Shown: in pieces, positions 23,422-33,817 of the stretch
How positions within the stretch are numbered: the stretch's first letter is position 1
How the letters are laid out: each line of letters begins with the position of its first letter
Origin: Streptomyces sp. RB17
Lineage (GTDB): Bacteria; Actinomycetota; Actinomycetes; Streptomycetales; Streptomycetaceae
Direction: 5' to 3'
Assembly (NCBI RefSeq): GCF_009604455.1
Contig: NZ_WEGL01000001.1
Location: 1,302,001 to 1,366,000, forward strand
Length of the DNA stretch: 64,000 bases
The notes under the pieces: model-generated
The model's database searches: none
Told to the model about the DNA's origin: nothing
What the model saw: the letters and a program-made list of their open reading frames with translations, nothing else
Translations under genes and position numbers: made by a program

Positions 23422-23757
23422 GTGGCAAGTGGCAACGCGATCCGAGGAAGCCGGGTCGGGGCGGGGCCGATGGGCGAGGCCGAGCGCGGCGAGTCCGCGC
23501 CGCGGCTGCGCATCTCCTTCTGGTGCTCCAACGGGCACGAGACGCAGCCGAGCTTCGCCAGCGACGCGCAGGTTCCCGACACCTGGGACTGCCCGCGCTG
23601 CGGCTTCCCGGCCGGACAGGACCGGGACAACCCGCCGGACCCGCCGCGCACCGAGCCGTACAAGACGCACCTCGCGTACGTACGGGAGCGGCGCAGCGAC
23701 GCGGACGGGGAGGCGATCCTCGCCGAGGCGCTCGCCAAACTGCGGGGCGAGATCTAG
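23422..23757 (+). CDS. rbpA: RNA polymerase-binding protein RbpA
   Basis: RbpA, 111 residues, binds RNA polymerase and the principal sigma factor and stabilises open complexes; it also lowers rifampicin sensitivity. The sequence is the canonical Streptomyces form: a flexible N-terminus ASGNAIRGSRVGAGPMGEAE, a zinc-binding core (WCSNGHETQPSF, WDCPRCGFPAGQD) and the C-terminal sigma-interacting helix (DGEAILAEALAKLR). It stands alone, with its own hairpin terminator. Confidence 0.98.
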   Translation: MASGNAIRGSRVGAGPMGEAERGESAPRLRISFWCSNGHETQPSFASDAQVPDTWDCPRCGFPAGQDRDNPPDPPRTEPYKTHLAYVRERRSDADGEAILAEALAKLRGEI

Positions 23758-23766
23758 CACTTGACA

Positions 23767-23796
23767 CCGGCCGGGCGCCTCGATGTGCCTGGCCGG
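23767..23796 (+). terminator. rbpA terminator
   Basis: A 12-bp stem (23767-23778 with 23785-23796), including two G-U pairs, encloses a 6-nt loop, nine bases after the rbpA stop. Confidence 0.8.
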
Positions 23797-23879
23797 AACC
23801 GTATCCGCCCGCGCGCGGCCGGTCGACTGTCAGTGGCTCCCTCTACCTTGTGTCCATAGGCGCATCGTGAGGGGGAGCT

Positions 23880-25148
23880 GTGGCGACGGTCGGGGAAGGG
23901 CGCGCGGCGGCGCCCGTGTGGCGCGGGGGATTCGGGCGGCTGTGGACGGCCGCCGTGATCTCCCGGTTCGGGGACGCGCTACGGACCTCCGCGCTGCCCC
24001 TGCTCGCGGTACGGCTCAGCGACGACCCTCTGGTCATCGCCTCGGTGACGGCCTGTGGGTATGTGCCGTGGCTGCTGTTCGGGCTGTTCGGCGGGGCCGT
24101 GGCCGACCGGGTCGACGGGCGGCGGGCGATGTGGGCCGTCGACACGGTGCGGGGCCTGCTGGTGGCCGCGTTCGCCGTCGCCGTGGGACTGGGCCACGCT
24201 TCGATCCCTCTGCTGCTCGCCCTCGCCTTCGCGCTGACCACGCTCCAGACGCTCTTCGACAACGCTTCCACGGCCCTGCTGCCCGCGCTCGTGGACCGCG
24301 CGGCCCTGGGCGGCGCCAACGCCCGGCTGATGACCGGCCAGCAGATCGCCGGCGGTCTCCTGGCCGCCCCGCTGGTGCCGCTGCTGTTGACGGCGGGCGC
24401 GTTCATGCCGTTCGCGGCCGACGCGAGCACCTTCCTGGCGGCCGCCGCCCTGGTGGCCTCCCTGCGGGTACGGCCGCCGGAGCGCGCGCCACGCCCGGCG
24501 GGCAGCACCCTGCGGACGGAGATAGGGGAGGGCCTGCGCGCCCTGTGGGGCGACCGGGCACTGCGCGCGACCTGCGTGGCCACGCTGCTGTGCAACATCG
24601 GCATGGGCGCCCTGATCGCCACCCTGGCGCTGCACGTGACGCGCTGGCTGGACGCGGGCAACGCCGGATTCGCGGCCGCGATGACGGCGTTCTCGCTGGG
24701 CAGCATCACGGGCGGTTTCGGCGCCCAGCGCCTCGCGCGCCGCACCGGCCGGGTGCGGGCGCTGCTGGTCGCCGGCAGCGTCCAGACGTCGTCGCTGCTG
24801 CTCATCGGATCCGTTCGGCACCTGGCCGCGCTCGTCATCGGCATGTTCCTGCTCGGTGCCATGAACATGATCTGGAACGTCAACCAGGTCACCCTGATGC
24901 AGCAGCGCAGCCCCGAGGCGATGGTGGGCCGTATCGCCTCCGCCTTCCGCACGTCCTCGACGTCCGGCGCCCCGCTCGGCGCGCTCCTCGGCGGAGCGGC
25001 GGCCCGGACGTACGGACTGAACGGACCGGCCCTGCTCGCCGCCGTCCTCTTCGCCCTGGCCGTCACCTCGCTGATACCGGCCCGCAAGGCGGACGTACCT
25101 GTTGTTGCGCCGCACGACGACGCCATGACGGCTCGTACCGCGCAGTGA
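23880..25148 (+). CDS. MFS exporter
   Basis: A 422-residue major-facilitator protein with about twelve hydrophobic segments. The loop after segment 2 has the MFS signature form [14 protein letters not shown], and the N-terminus ([25 protein letters not shown]) matches the enterobactin-exporter-like subgroup (MFS_3), usually drug or siderophore efflux. GTG start with GAGGGGGAG upstream. It is flanked by rbpA and pgi; the next gene starts 52 bp later, so it could be co-transcribed with pgi. Substrate unknown. Confidence 0.88.
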   Translation: MATVGEGRAAAPVWRGGFGRLWTAAVISRFGDALRTSALPLLAVRLSDDPLVIASVTACGYVPWLLFGLFGGAVADRVDGRRAMWAVDTVRGLLVAAFAVAVGLGHASIPLLLALAFALTTLQTLFDNASTALLPALVDRAALGGANARLMTGQQIAGGLLAAPLVPLLLTAGAFMPFAADASTFLAAAALVASLRVRPPERAPRPAGSTLRTEIGEGLRALWGDRALRATCVATLLCNIGMGALIATLALHVTRWLDAGNAGFAAAMTAFSLGSITGGFGAQRLARRTGRVRALLVAGSVQTSSLLLIGSVRHLAALVIGMFLLGAMNMIWNVNQVTLMQQRSPEAMVGRIASAFRTSSTSGAPLGALLGGAAARTYGLNGPALLAAVLFALAVTSLIPARKADVPVVAPHDDAMTARTAQ

Positions 25149-25200
25149 TCAATTAGGTTGGAACAGCTGGGACAGGCACGAAAGAAGGCGGAAGTCGGAA

Positions 25201-26889
25201 ATGAACGCAGACGGCCGTACCAGGCTCAACCAGACGCCCGAATGGACCGCTCTCGCCAAGCACCGGGAGGAGCTGGCCGACACCCGTCTCAGGGAGCTGT
25301 TCGCCGCAGATCCCGGGCGCGGTGAGGGGTACACGCTCCGCGTCGGCGATCTGTACCTCGACTACTCGAAGCACCTGGTCACCGACGAGACGCTGCGGCT
25401 GCTGCGTGAGCTGGCCGCCGCCACGGACGTGTTCGGGCTCAGGGACGCCATGTTCCGCGGCGAGAAGATCAACGTCACCGAGAACCGCGCGGTCCTGCAC
25501 ACCGCGCTGCGCGCCCCGCGCGACGCGGTGATCGAGGTCGACGGGGAGAACGTCGTCCCGAAGGTGCACGCCGTCCTCGACAAGATGGCCGGCTTCGCCG
25601 GCCGCGTCCGCTCCGGTGCCTGGACCGGCCACACCGGCAAGCGCATCAAGAACGTGATCAATGTCGGCATCGGCGGCTCCGACCTGGGCCCCGCGATGGC
25701 CTACGAGGTGCTGCGCAGCTTCACCGACCGCACGCTGACGGTCCGCTTCGTCTCCAACGTCGACGGCGCCGACCTGCACGAGGCCACGCGGGACCTGGAC
25801 CCGGCCGAGACGCTGTTCATCATCGCCTCCAAGACCTTCACCACCATCGAGACCATCACCAACGCCACCTCCGCGCGGACGTGGCTGGTGGACGCACTCG
25901 GTGGGGGCACCTCCCGCTCGAGCGAAGCCGAGAGTGGGGGAGAGTCGGCGGTCGCCCGGCACTTCGTGGCGCTGTCCACGAACGCCGAGAAGGTCACGGA
26001 GTTCGGCATCGACCCGGACAACATGTTCGAGTTCTGGGACTGGGTCGGCGGCCGGTACTCGTACGACTCCGCGATCGGCCTGTCCCTGATGATCGCCATC
26101 GGCCCCGAGCGGTTCCGGGAGATGCTCGACGGCTTCCGGCTGGTCGACGACCACTTCCGCACCGCCCCCGCCGAGGCCAACGCGCCTTTGCTGCTGGGCC
26201 TGTTGGGCATCTGGTACGGCAACTTCCACGACGCCCAGTCGCACGCCGTGCTGCCGTACAGCCACTACCTGTCGAGGTTCACCGCCTACCTCCAGCAGCT
26301 GGACATGGAGTCCAACGGCAAGCACGTGGCACGGGACGGCCGCCCGGTGGAGTGGCAGACCGGGCCGGTGGTGTGGGGCACGCCGGGCACCAACGGGCAG
26401 CACGCGTACTACCAGTTGATCCACCAGGGCACCAAGCTGATCCCGGCGGACTTCATCGGCTTCGCCGAGCCGGTGGCCGAGCTGAGCGGTGAACTCAAGG
26501 CGCAGCACGACCTGTTGATGGCCAACTTCTTCGCCCAGACCCAGGCGCTCGCCTTCGGCAAGACTGCGGAGGAGGTCCGCGCGGAGGGCGTGCCGGAGGA
26601 GCTGGTCCCGCACAAGACCTTCCGGGGCAACCGGCCGACGACCACCATCCTGGCGAAGGAACTGACCCCGTCCGTCCTCGGCCAGCTGATCGCCCTCTAC
26701 GAACACAAGGTGTTCGTGCAGGGCGCGGTGTGGCACATCGACTCCTTCGACCAGTGGGGCGTCGAGCTCGGCAAGGTCCTGGCCAAGCGGGTCGAACCCG
26801 CCCTGACCGAGGGCGCGGAGGTGCCTGGACTGGACGCCTCGACCAGGACGCTGGTCGCCACGTACCGGCAACTGCGCGGCCGCGGCTGA
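25201..26889 (+). CDS. pgi: Glucose-6-phosphate isomerase carrying an in-frame hairpin repeat
   Basis: PGI, 562 residues, interconverts glucose-6-phosphate and fructose-6-phosphate, feeding both glycolysis and the pentose phosphate genes downstream. Family blocks are [35 protein letters not shown] and [14 protein letters not shown]. At residues about 234-248 the expected short loop between VDAL and SAVARHF is expanded to [15 protein letters not shown]. This extra stretch is encoded by a Streptomyces short hairpin repeat (25901-25942) whose length keeps the frame. The insertion lies at a loop and the catalytic motifs are intact, so the enzyme is probably active. Confidence 0.97.
   Translation: MNADGRTRLNQTPEWTALAKHREELADTRLRELFAADPGRGEGYTLRVGDLYLDYSKHLVTDETLRLLRELAAATDVFGLRDAMFRGEKINVTENRAVLHTALRAPRDAVIEVDGENVVPKVHAVLDKMAGFAGRVRSGAWTGHTGKRIKNVINVGIGGSDLGPAMAYEVLRSFTDRTLTVRFVSNVDGADLHEATRDLDPAETLFIIASKTFTTIETITNATSARTWLVDALGGGTSRSSEAESGGESAVARHFVALSTNAEKVTEFGIDPDNMFEFWDWVGGRYSYDSAIGLSLMIAIGPERFREMLDGFRLVDDHFRTAPAEANAPLLLGLLGIWYGNFHDAQSHAVLPYSHYLSRFTAYLQQLDMESNGKHVARDGRPVEWQTGPVVWGTPGTNGQHAYYQLIHQGTKLIPADFIGFAEPVAELSGELKAQHDLLMANFFAQTQALAFGKTAEEVRAEGVPEELVPHKTFRGNRPTTTILAKELTPSVLGQLIALYEHKVFVQGAVWHIDSFDQWGVELGKVLAKRVEPALTEGAEVPGLDASTRTLVATYRQLRGRG
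25901..25942. repeat. Short interspersed hairpin repeat inserted in pgi
   Basis: About 42 bp. An outer CTCCC/GGGAG stem encloses an inner CTCG/CGAG stem, with core TCGAGCGAAGCCGAGA (25918-25933). The same 16-base core recurs at 46881-46896. Elements of this type are, from memory, abundant in Streptomyces intergenic DNA; finding one inside an essential-pathway gene is unusual. Confidence 0.8.
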
Positions 26890-26916
26890 CCACAGGCCCG
26901 GCCGGGGACGCGGACC

Positions 26917-26940
26917 ACCGGGCGATGCCGGCCGCCCGGT
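26917..26940. terminator. Bidirectional terminator between pgi and the ABC permease
   Basis: ACCGGGC (26917-26923) pairs with GCCCGGT (26934-26940) across a 10-nt loop in the 62-bp convergent gap. Confidence 0.6.
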
Positions 26941-26951
26941 ACTCCCGTGGG

Positions 26952-29366
26952 TCAGGCCACCGCGCTCAGCGTGTCCGCGAGCCGGCTGCGGGCCGCGCGG
27001 GCCGCGGGCAGTGCCGCCAGCGCCGCCGCCCCGAGCACGGCGGCCGCGCCCAGTGCGAGCAGCAGCGCGGGCGACGGGGACTGGGCGATCCCGGCGCCGA
27101 TGCCGCTGGAGCTGCCCTGGGCGTCGATCAGCCGGCGGCCCAGCGGCAGCCCCAGCGCCGTGCCGGCGAGCACCGCGGCCAGGGCCGTACAGCTCGTCGC
27201 CGTGACGGTGATCGCGGTGATCTGCCGTGGGGACATGCCGATCGCCTTCAGCGCCAGTACGTCCCGCTCGCCCTCGCGGACGCTGCCCCCGATGGCGGTG
27301 AGCAGCTCGACCAGCCCGATCAGGGCCAGTACGGCGATCAGCCCGGCGACGACTCCGCGCAGCGGGGACAGTCCGTCGGCCGGGTTCGTCACCATGTGCA
27401 CGTCGAGGTGGCCCCGGCCGGCCCGGGCCAGCGCGGCGGTCACGGGCCGCGGGTCGGTGCCGGGGCGCAGCCGCAGTTCGTAGAAGGCGGGGGCCAGCGC
27501 GGGGTCGTTCTCGCGCAGGGTGTCCAGGGAGGTGGTCACCACCCGGCCGGCGTTCTGCGGTTCGATGCTGCGGCCCACGATGTGCAGGATCTGCGGCCGG
27601 TCGCCCACCGTCATGCGCACCCAGTCGCCGACCCGGGCGTGCAGCAGGTCCAGCAGGCCCTGGCCGGCCACCGCCTCGTCCGGTCCGCGCGCGGCCCGGC
27701 CCTCGGCGAGGGGGTAGGGGTAGGGCTCGGCGCGGGTGCCGACGCCACGCAGCGCGATGGTGCCGGTCTGGCCCGGGACCAGCGCGGCGACCTCGACTCC
27801 GGGATAGGCGGCGGCCACCCGGGAGTCGCCGGACAGCACGGACCGTACGTCGGACGAGGTCATGGCCCCGTCCGAACGGACTGTCAGCGAGGTCGGCAGC
27901 CCCATGCGGTCCGGGCTGTTGTGGAAGCGGTCGATCGTGGTCCAGGCGCTGAGTGCCACCACGATCAGCAGCAGCGGCAGCGTCAGCCGGGCCACGGTGG
28001 CCAGCGAGCGGCCGCGCCCCGCGAACGCCTTGTGGCAGCCGAGGACCAGCGGGGCCGGCAGCCGCAGGCCGAGCGCCCGCCGGGCCGGTCCGGTCAGCCG
28101 GCCGCGGCCCGGTGCGGCCGGGCGCGGCACCGGTACGGGCGGCACCCGCCCGGCCCGCCATGCCGCGAGCCCGGTGGTCAGCCCGATGAACAGCACCGCG
28201 CCCACGGGCACCACGCACAGCGCCACGGTGTGCCCGGGCAGCCCCTGCCACATGCCCACGGCGTCACCGAGCCTGCCGGGGATCCGGCGGCCCACGGCCT
28301 CGGTGAGCGCCGCGGCGGCCACCGCGCCGAGCAGCGCATACGCCAGGTGCTGGAGCAGGAAGATCCGGACGACCTGGCCGGGGGTGAAGCCGATCGCCTT
28401 CAGCACCGAGATGTCGCGCAGATGGCCGCGGATGCGGGTGGCGATCGCCCCGTGCACCGCGAGCCCCGCGGCGATCAGGGCGCCGAGACCGAACAGGCCG
28501 AGCACCTGCCCGAGCAGCCGGTTGTCGCCCTGGGCCGCCGAGCGCGCCTGCTGCCAGGTGGAGACCTCGCCGACCGCGCCCGCGCCGAGCACCGTGACGG
28601 CCCGCTGCACCGCGTAGTCCGTATCGGCCGGGTCGGCGAGCCGCAGCCCGATCACCTGGCCGCCGGGAGCGCGCACGGCGGAGGGCGGGGCCCACACCAG
28701 CCCCGGCTGCTCGCCCGGGCTGTAGCGGGGCTCGGCACTGTCCGCGATGCCCTCGACGGTCAGGGTCCGGGCCGTACCGGGCAGTGTGAGGGTGTCCCCG
28801 GGCTCGGCCAGCAGCGCCCGGGCCAGGCTGCTCTCCAGTACCACGCCGTCCGGTTCGGCCGCGTCCAGCCAGTGGCCGGCGGTGAGCAGTGGCCGCCCCA
28901 CGGACGGCAGCTCCGGCGTGCCGCGCAGCTCCACGGAGGCGCGGGTGCCGCGTACGGCGACGGTGGCGGACTCGGTGCGGTAGGGGCCGGCCACGGACTC
29001 GACGCCGTCCAGCCGGGCCAGCCCGCGGGCGTCGGCCGACGGCACGGTGTGGATCCACACATGCGCCCCGCGGGCCTGCGTGAAGACCCGCTGCCAGGGG
29101 TTGGTCGCATACCCGAACAGCGCGGTGGCCAGCAGCAGCGAGACGACGATCCCGGCGGTGGCCAGCACGAGGAACAGCGCCTCGCCACGGTGGGTGCGGA
29201 GGTCTTTGTACGCCCAGCGGCGGCCGGCGGCGCCGCCGAGGAAGCCACGCCGCGCAGTCGGTTGTGTACGGCGCCGTTGTGGCTGGTCGCGCCCGCCCGG
29301 CGGTAGCCGCAGATCGGACACCGCCCCGCGCTCCTTCGGGGCGCCGCCCGGCCGGCGTGCGGCCAT
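26952..29366 (-). CDS. FtsX-type ABC exporter permease
   Basis: An 804-residue integral membrane protein with two FtsX/MacB-type units. Membrane segments occur near the N-terminus (ALFLVLATAGIVVSLLLATALFG), in a central group of three (starting LGLFGLGALIAAGLAVHGAIATR, with the next two to about residue 430) and in a C-terminal group; large extracytoplasmic domains lie between. The recurring cytoplasmic motif D-V-L-K-A-I-G-x-x-P-x-Q (DISVLKAIGFTPGQV, DVLALKAIGMSPRQI) is the FtsX coupling helix. Its ATG shares one base with the ATPase stop. Such systems expel peptides, lipids or lipoproteins, or act in antimicrobial-peptide defence; substrate here is unknown. Confidence 0.88.
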   Translation of the reverse strand: MAARRPGGAPKERGAVSDLRLPPGGRDQPQRRRTQPTARRGFLGGAAGRRWAYKDLRTHRGEALFLVLATAGIVVSLLLATALFGYATNPWQRVFTQARGAHVWIHTVPSADARGLARLDGVESVAGPYRTESATVAVRGTRASVELRGTPELPSVGRPLLTAGHWLDAAEPDGVVLESSLARALLAEPGDTLTLPGTARTLTVEGIADSAEPRYSPGEQPGLVWAPPSAVRAPGGQVIGLRLADPADTDYAVQRAVTVLGAGAVGEVSTWQQARSAAQGDNRLLGQVLGLFGLGALIAAGLAVHGAIATRIRGHLRDISVLKAIGFTPGQVVRIFLLQHLAYALLGAVAAAALTEAVGRRIPGRLGDAVGMWQGLPGHTVALCVVPVGAVLFIGLTTGLAAWRAGRVPPVPVPRPAAPGRGRLTGPARRALGLRLPAPLVLGCHKAFAGRGRSLATVARLTLPLLLIVVALSAWTTIDRFHNSPDRMGLPTSLTVRSDGAMTSSDVRSVLSGDSRVAAAYPGVEVAALVPGQTGTIALRGVGTRAEPYPYPLAEGRAARGPDEAVAGQGLLDLLHARVGDWVRMTVGDRPQILHIVGRSIEPQNAGRVVTTSLDTLRENDPALAPAFYELRLRPGTDPRPVTAALARAGRGHLDVHMVTNPADGLSPLRGVVAGLIAVLALIGLVELLTAIGGSVREGERDVLALKAIGMSPRQITAITVTATSCTALAAVLAGTALGLPLGRRLIDAQGSSSGIGAGIAQSPSPALLLALGAAAVLGAAALAALPAARAARSRLADTLSAVA

Positions 29367-30118
29367 CAGTCCCTCAGCTCCAGCACGCCCGAGATCCCCG
29401 GCTTCCTGGGCGGCGGCGTGTCGTCCAGGGCGGCGTCGTCGGCTATGCGCCCGTCGAAGAAGCTGATCACGCGGTCGGCGGCGCTCGCCAGCCGGGCGTC
29501 GTGGGTGACCAGGACGATGCTCTGCCCACGGCCGTGGAAGCGGGACAGCAGCCGCATGACCTCGCGCGTGCCCTTGCTGTCCAGGCTCCCGGCAGGCTCG
29601 TCGGCCAGCAGCAGCGGCGGATGGTTGACCAGGGCCCGGGCGAGCGCGACCCGCTGCTGTTCACCGCCGGACAACTCGCCCGGCATACTGCGCTCCTTGC
29701 CGGCGAGCCCCAGCTCGGCCAGCAGCTCCTCACGCTCGGTGCGCGCCTTCTTCGGCGGGACGCCGGCGAGCAGGGCGGGCAGCTCGACGTTGTCGGCGAC
29801 CGACAGGTTCGACACCAGGTTGAAGAACTGGAACACGATCCCGATGGCCTTGCGGCGCTCCACCGCCCAGCGCGCCTCGCTGAAGGCGTCCGTGCACCGG
29901 CCGTCCAGCCAGATGCTGCCCTCGTCGGGCCGCTGCAGCCCGCCGAGCAGATGCAGCAGCGTCGACTTGCCGGCGCCGGAGGGTCCGGTGATCGCCACGA
30001 ACTCGCCCCGCGCCACGGACAGATCGACCCCGCGCACGGCACGCGCGGGCGCACCCTCGCCGTGATGGGTCTTCACCAGCCCCTCGGCCCGAAGCACCGG
30101 AACACGGTTCTCGCTCAT
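29366..30118 (-). CDS. ABC exporter ATPase (MacB/LolD type)
   Basis: A 250-residue nucleotide-binding subunit for the adjacent permease. Walker A GPSGAGKST, Q-loop FQFFNLVSNLSV, signature LSGGEQQR and Walker B LLLADEPAGSLD are intact. The start ATG (30116-30118) forms an ATGA overlap with the PadR stop and is preferred over a GTG-like extension upstream. PadR, ATPase and permease therefore form one tightly coupled operon. Confidence 0.93.
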   Translation of the reverse strand: MSENRVPVLRAEGLVKTHHGEGAPARAVRGVDLSVARGEFVAITGPSGAGKSTLLHLLGGLQRPDEGSIWLDGRCTDAFSEARWAVERRKAIGIVFQFFNLVSNLSVADNVELPALLAGVPPKKARTEREELLAELGLAGKERSMPGELSGGEQQRVALARALVNHPPLLLADEPAGSLDSKGTREVMRLLSRFHGRGQSIVLVTHDARLASAADRVISFFDGRIADDAALDDTPPPRKPGISGVLELRD

Positions 30119-30621
30119 TCCAGTTCCTCCTGGCACCGCTCCAGCCAGTCGAGATCGGCCTGCAGATGCAGCATCGCGCCCTCGATGAGCAGATGGGCGA
30201 TGCGGTTGTCCCGGTTCTCGGCCGCGGCCAGCTTCGACAGGTTGCGCATGGTGGTGAGGTACTGGCGCCGCTGCCTGTTGATGAGGGCGATCTGGTCGGC
30301 GAGACCGGTCTGCGGGGCGAGGGCGAGCTTCATGAAGAACTCGTCCCGCACCCGCGGCTCGTCCTCGGTCTCCTCGAACCAGGCGTGCAGCGCCTCCCGC
30401 CCGGCGTCGGTGAGGTGGTAGACCTTCTTGTTGGGCCGGCCGGCCTGCTCGACGTCCTCGCCCTCGATCAGTCCCGACTTCTCGAGGCGGCCGAGGGTGA
30501 CGTAGATCTGGCCGACGTTCGGCTGAGGGTACGCGGAGCCCAGCAGTAGCTCAAGGTCCTGCTTCAGCTCGTAGCCGTGGGCCGGGCCGCGGGCGAGCAG
30601 TGCCAGGAGGGGCAGGCGCAC
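30115..30621 (-). CDS. PadR-family transcriptional regulator
   Basis: A 168-residue winged-helix regulator with the PadR start (LPLLALLARGPAHGYELKQDLE), the recognition region QIYVTLGRLEKSGLI and a basic wing RPNKKVYHLTDAG. The C-terminal helical half mediates dimerisation. The GTG start follows AGGAGGAG. It heads the operon with the FtsX-type exporter and probably represses it in response to the exporter's substrate. A 15-bp dyad, ATACCT-AAC-AGGTAT (30673-30687), 51 bp upstream is a plausible operator. Confidence 0.93.
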   Translation of the reverse strand: MRLPLLALLARGPAHGYELKQDLELLLGSAYPQPNVGQIYVTLGRLEKSGLIEGEDVEQAGRPNKKVYHLTDAGREALHAWFEETEDEPRVRDEFFMKLALAPQTGLADQIALINRQRRQYLTTMRNLSKLAAAENRDNRIAHLLIEGAMLHLQADLDWLERCQEELE

Positions 30622-30672
30622 TCGTGCTCTCCTCCTAGTCCGCGTAATGTGCTCCAGGCCCTAGTATCGCCC

Positions 30673-30687
30673 ATACCTAACAGGTAT
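30673..30687. promoter_or_regulatory. 15-bp dyad between PadR and the sugar-binding protein
   Basis: ATACCT and AGGTAT flank AAC with perfect 6-bp symmetry in the 130-bp divergent region. It contains the 9-mer TACCTAACA that recurs twice before the GH13 gene. It may serve PadR, a sugar regulator, or both. Confidence 0.5.
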
Positions 30688-30751
30688 ACATGGCCTCTGA
30701 CTCCCGGGCGAGGGTGCCCGGAGCCGTGTGTACGTGTTCAGGGAGGAACCT

Positions 30752-32023
30752 ATGCGGTGGATACGCACCGCCGGTAGGGGCCTCCTCGCACTCGCCGTGA
30801 TCCTGACCGGGTACGTCGCCTCCGGCGCCCACGCCGACGAGGGCACGGGCCAGGGCCGCGGCCCGCTCACCCTGGCCACCGCCGGCGACCTCACCGGCTA
30901 TCTCGCCCCGCTGCTCCAGGGCTGGAACCGCACCCACCCCGGCGAGAAGGTCACCCTCGTCGAGCTGCCGGACTCCGCCGACGAGACCCATGCGCAGATG
31001 ACCACCGACCTGCGCGGCGGCGACCGGGGCCGGTTCGACGTCCTCAACATCGACGTCAACTGGACCTCGGAGTTCGCGGCGGCCGGCTGGATCCGCCCGC
31101 TGCCCCGCGATCGCTTCCCGCTGAAGAGCTTCCTGCCGCCGGTCGTGGACACGGCCACCTTCGACGGCCGGCTGTACGCCGTCCCGTACGTGACGAATGC
31201 CGGACTTCTCCTGTATCGCAAGGACGTTCTCGCCAAGGAGGGCGTGCCGCCGCCGCGCACCTGGGCCGAGCTGGAGCACGACGCGAGGACCATCGCGCCG
31301 AAGTACGGACTCGGCGGCTACGCGGGCCAGTTCCTGCCCTACGAGGGCCTCACCGTGAACGCGGCCGAGGCCGTGTACTCGGCGGGCGGCACGATCCTCG
31401 GCGACGAGGGCACCCGGGTCACCGTCGACTCCTCCGCCGCCCGCGAGGGCATCGGCTTCCTCGCCCGCGGCGTCCGCGAGGGCTGGATACCGAAGGCCGC
31501 GCTGACGTACAAGGAGGAGGAGTCCAAGCAGGCCTTCCAGGACGGCAGGCTGCTCTTCCTGCGCAACTGGCCCTACGCCTACGCCGTCGCCTCCGCCAGG
31601 GGCTCCAAGGTCGCCGGAAAGATCGGCGCCGTACCGCTGCCCGGCCCCGACGGACCGGGGACCAGCGTGCTCGGCGGCTCCAACCTCGCGGTCAACTCCC
31701 ACACCCGGCACCCCGATTCGGCCGCCCGCCTGATCGCCTACCTCACCAGTGCGCCCGTCCAGCGCCAGGTGCTCACCCGGGGCGCGCTGCCTCCCGTACG
31801 TGCCGCGCTCTACGAGGATCCCGAACTCGTACGGCGGTTCCCCTATCTGCCGACCCTGCGCACCGCCGTGCTCACGGCCCGGCCGCGCCCCAAGAGCCCG
31901 CACTACGACCAGGTCAGCCTGGTGGTGCAGGCCGTGATGCAGGACGCGCTCAGTGGGCGGGAGACGCCCGAGCAGGCCGTGCGCCGGCTCGCGCGCGAGC
32001 TCGACGCGATCGCCCGTCGCTAG
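30752..32023 (+). CDS. Sugar ABC transporter solute-binding protein (secreted type)
   Basis: A 423-residue family-1 sugar-binding protein. After a classical signal peptide (LLALAVILTGYVASGAHA) the mature protein starts near DEGTGQG; no cysteine lies near the cleavage site, so unlike most Streptomyces binding proteins it should be released or wall-bound, not lipid-anchored. Core features are LTLATAGDLTGYLAPLLQGWNR, the PYVTNAGLLLYRKDVL strand and GGSNLAVNSHTRHPDSAARLIAYL. SD GGGAGGAA precedes the ATG. No permease is adjacent; the nearest are after the GH13 gene and a second binding protein. Confidence 0.88.
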   Translation: MRWIRTAGRGLLALAVILTGYVASGAHADEGTGQGRGPLTLATAGDLTGYLAPLLQGWNRTHPGEKVTLVELPDSADETHAQMTTDLRGGDRGRFDVLNIDVNWTSEFAAAGWIRPLPRDRFPLKSFLPPVVDTATFDGRLYAVPYVTNAGLLLYRKDVLAKEGVPPPRTWAELEHDARTIAPKYGLGGYAGQFLPYEGLTVNAAEAVYSAGGTILGDEGTRVTVDSSAAREGIGFLARGVREGWIPKAALTYKEEESKQAFQDGRLLFLRNWPYAYAVASARGSKVAGKIGAVPLPGPDGPGTSVLGGSNLAVNSHTRHPDSAARLIAYLTSAPVQRQVLTRGALPPVRAALYEDPELVRRFPYLPTLRTAVLTARPRPKSPHYDQVSLVVQAVMQDALSGRETPEQAVRRLARELDAIARR

Positions 32024-32045
32024 GTTCTCGCCGCCCCTGTCGGTA

Positions 32046-32062
32046 GTTACTTGTTAGGTAAC
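32046..32062. promoter_or_regulatory. GTTAC-N7-GTAAC dyad upstream of GH13
   Basis: A 5-bp perfect inverted repeat whose centre and right arm contain TGTTAGGTA (32052-32060), the reverse of the 9-mer TACCTAACA seen at 30674 and 32166. It lies 120 bp upstream of the GH13 start. Confidence 0.5.
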
Positions 32063-32144
32063 GCGCGGATCTCATCTCGACGCGCGATGCCCGATTAAGT
32101 CCGCATTCGCACCCTCAACTCCCCGGTAGCTTGCGTTCTTTTCG

Positions 32145-32175
32145 TTGACACCCTCGCGACACGCCTACCTAACAT
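32145..32175 (+). promoter_or_regulatory. Promoter of the GH13 gene (leaderless)
   Basis: TTGACA (32145-32150) and TAACAT (32170-32175) are 19 bp apart. The ATG begins six bases after the -10 and there is no Shine-Dalgarno, so the first base of the start codon is the likely first transcribed base. The TACCTAACA motif (32166-32174) overlaps the -10, ideal for repression. Confidence 0.6.
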
Positions 32176-32181
32176 GCATGC

Positions 32182-33792
<1,611 letters not shown>

Positions 33793-33817
33793 TCAACCGC
33801 CTCTTGAAGGGACATCG

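Noticed and set aside
25153..28251. Long minus-strand frame of about 1000 codons across pgi and the permease gene
   Set aside because: It is composed of arginine/proline/histidine-rich shadow sequence spanning two well-identified genes.
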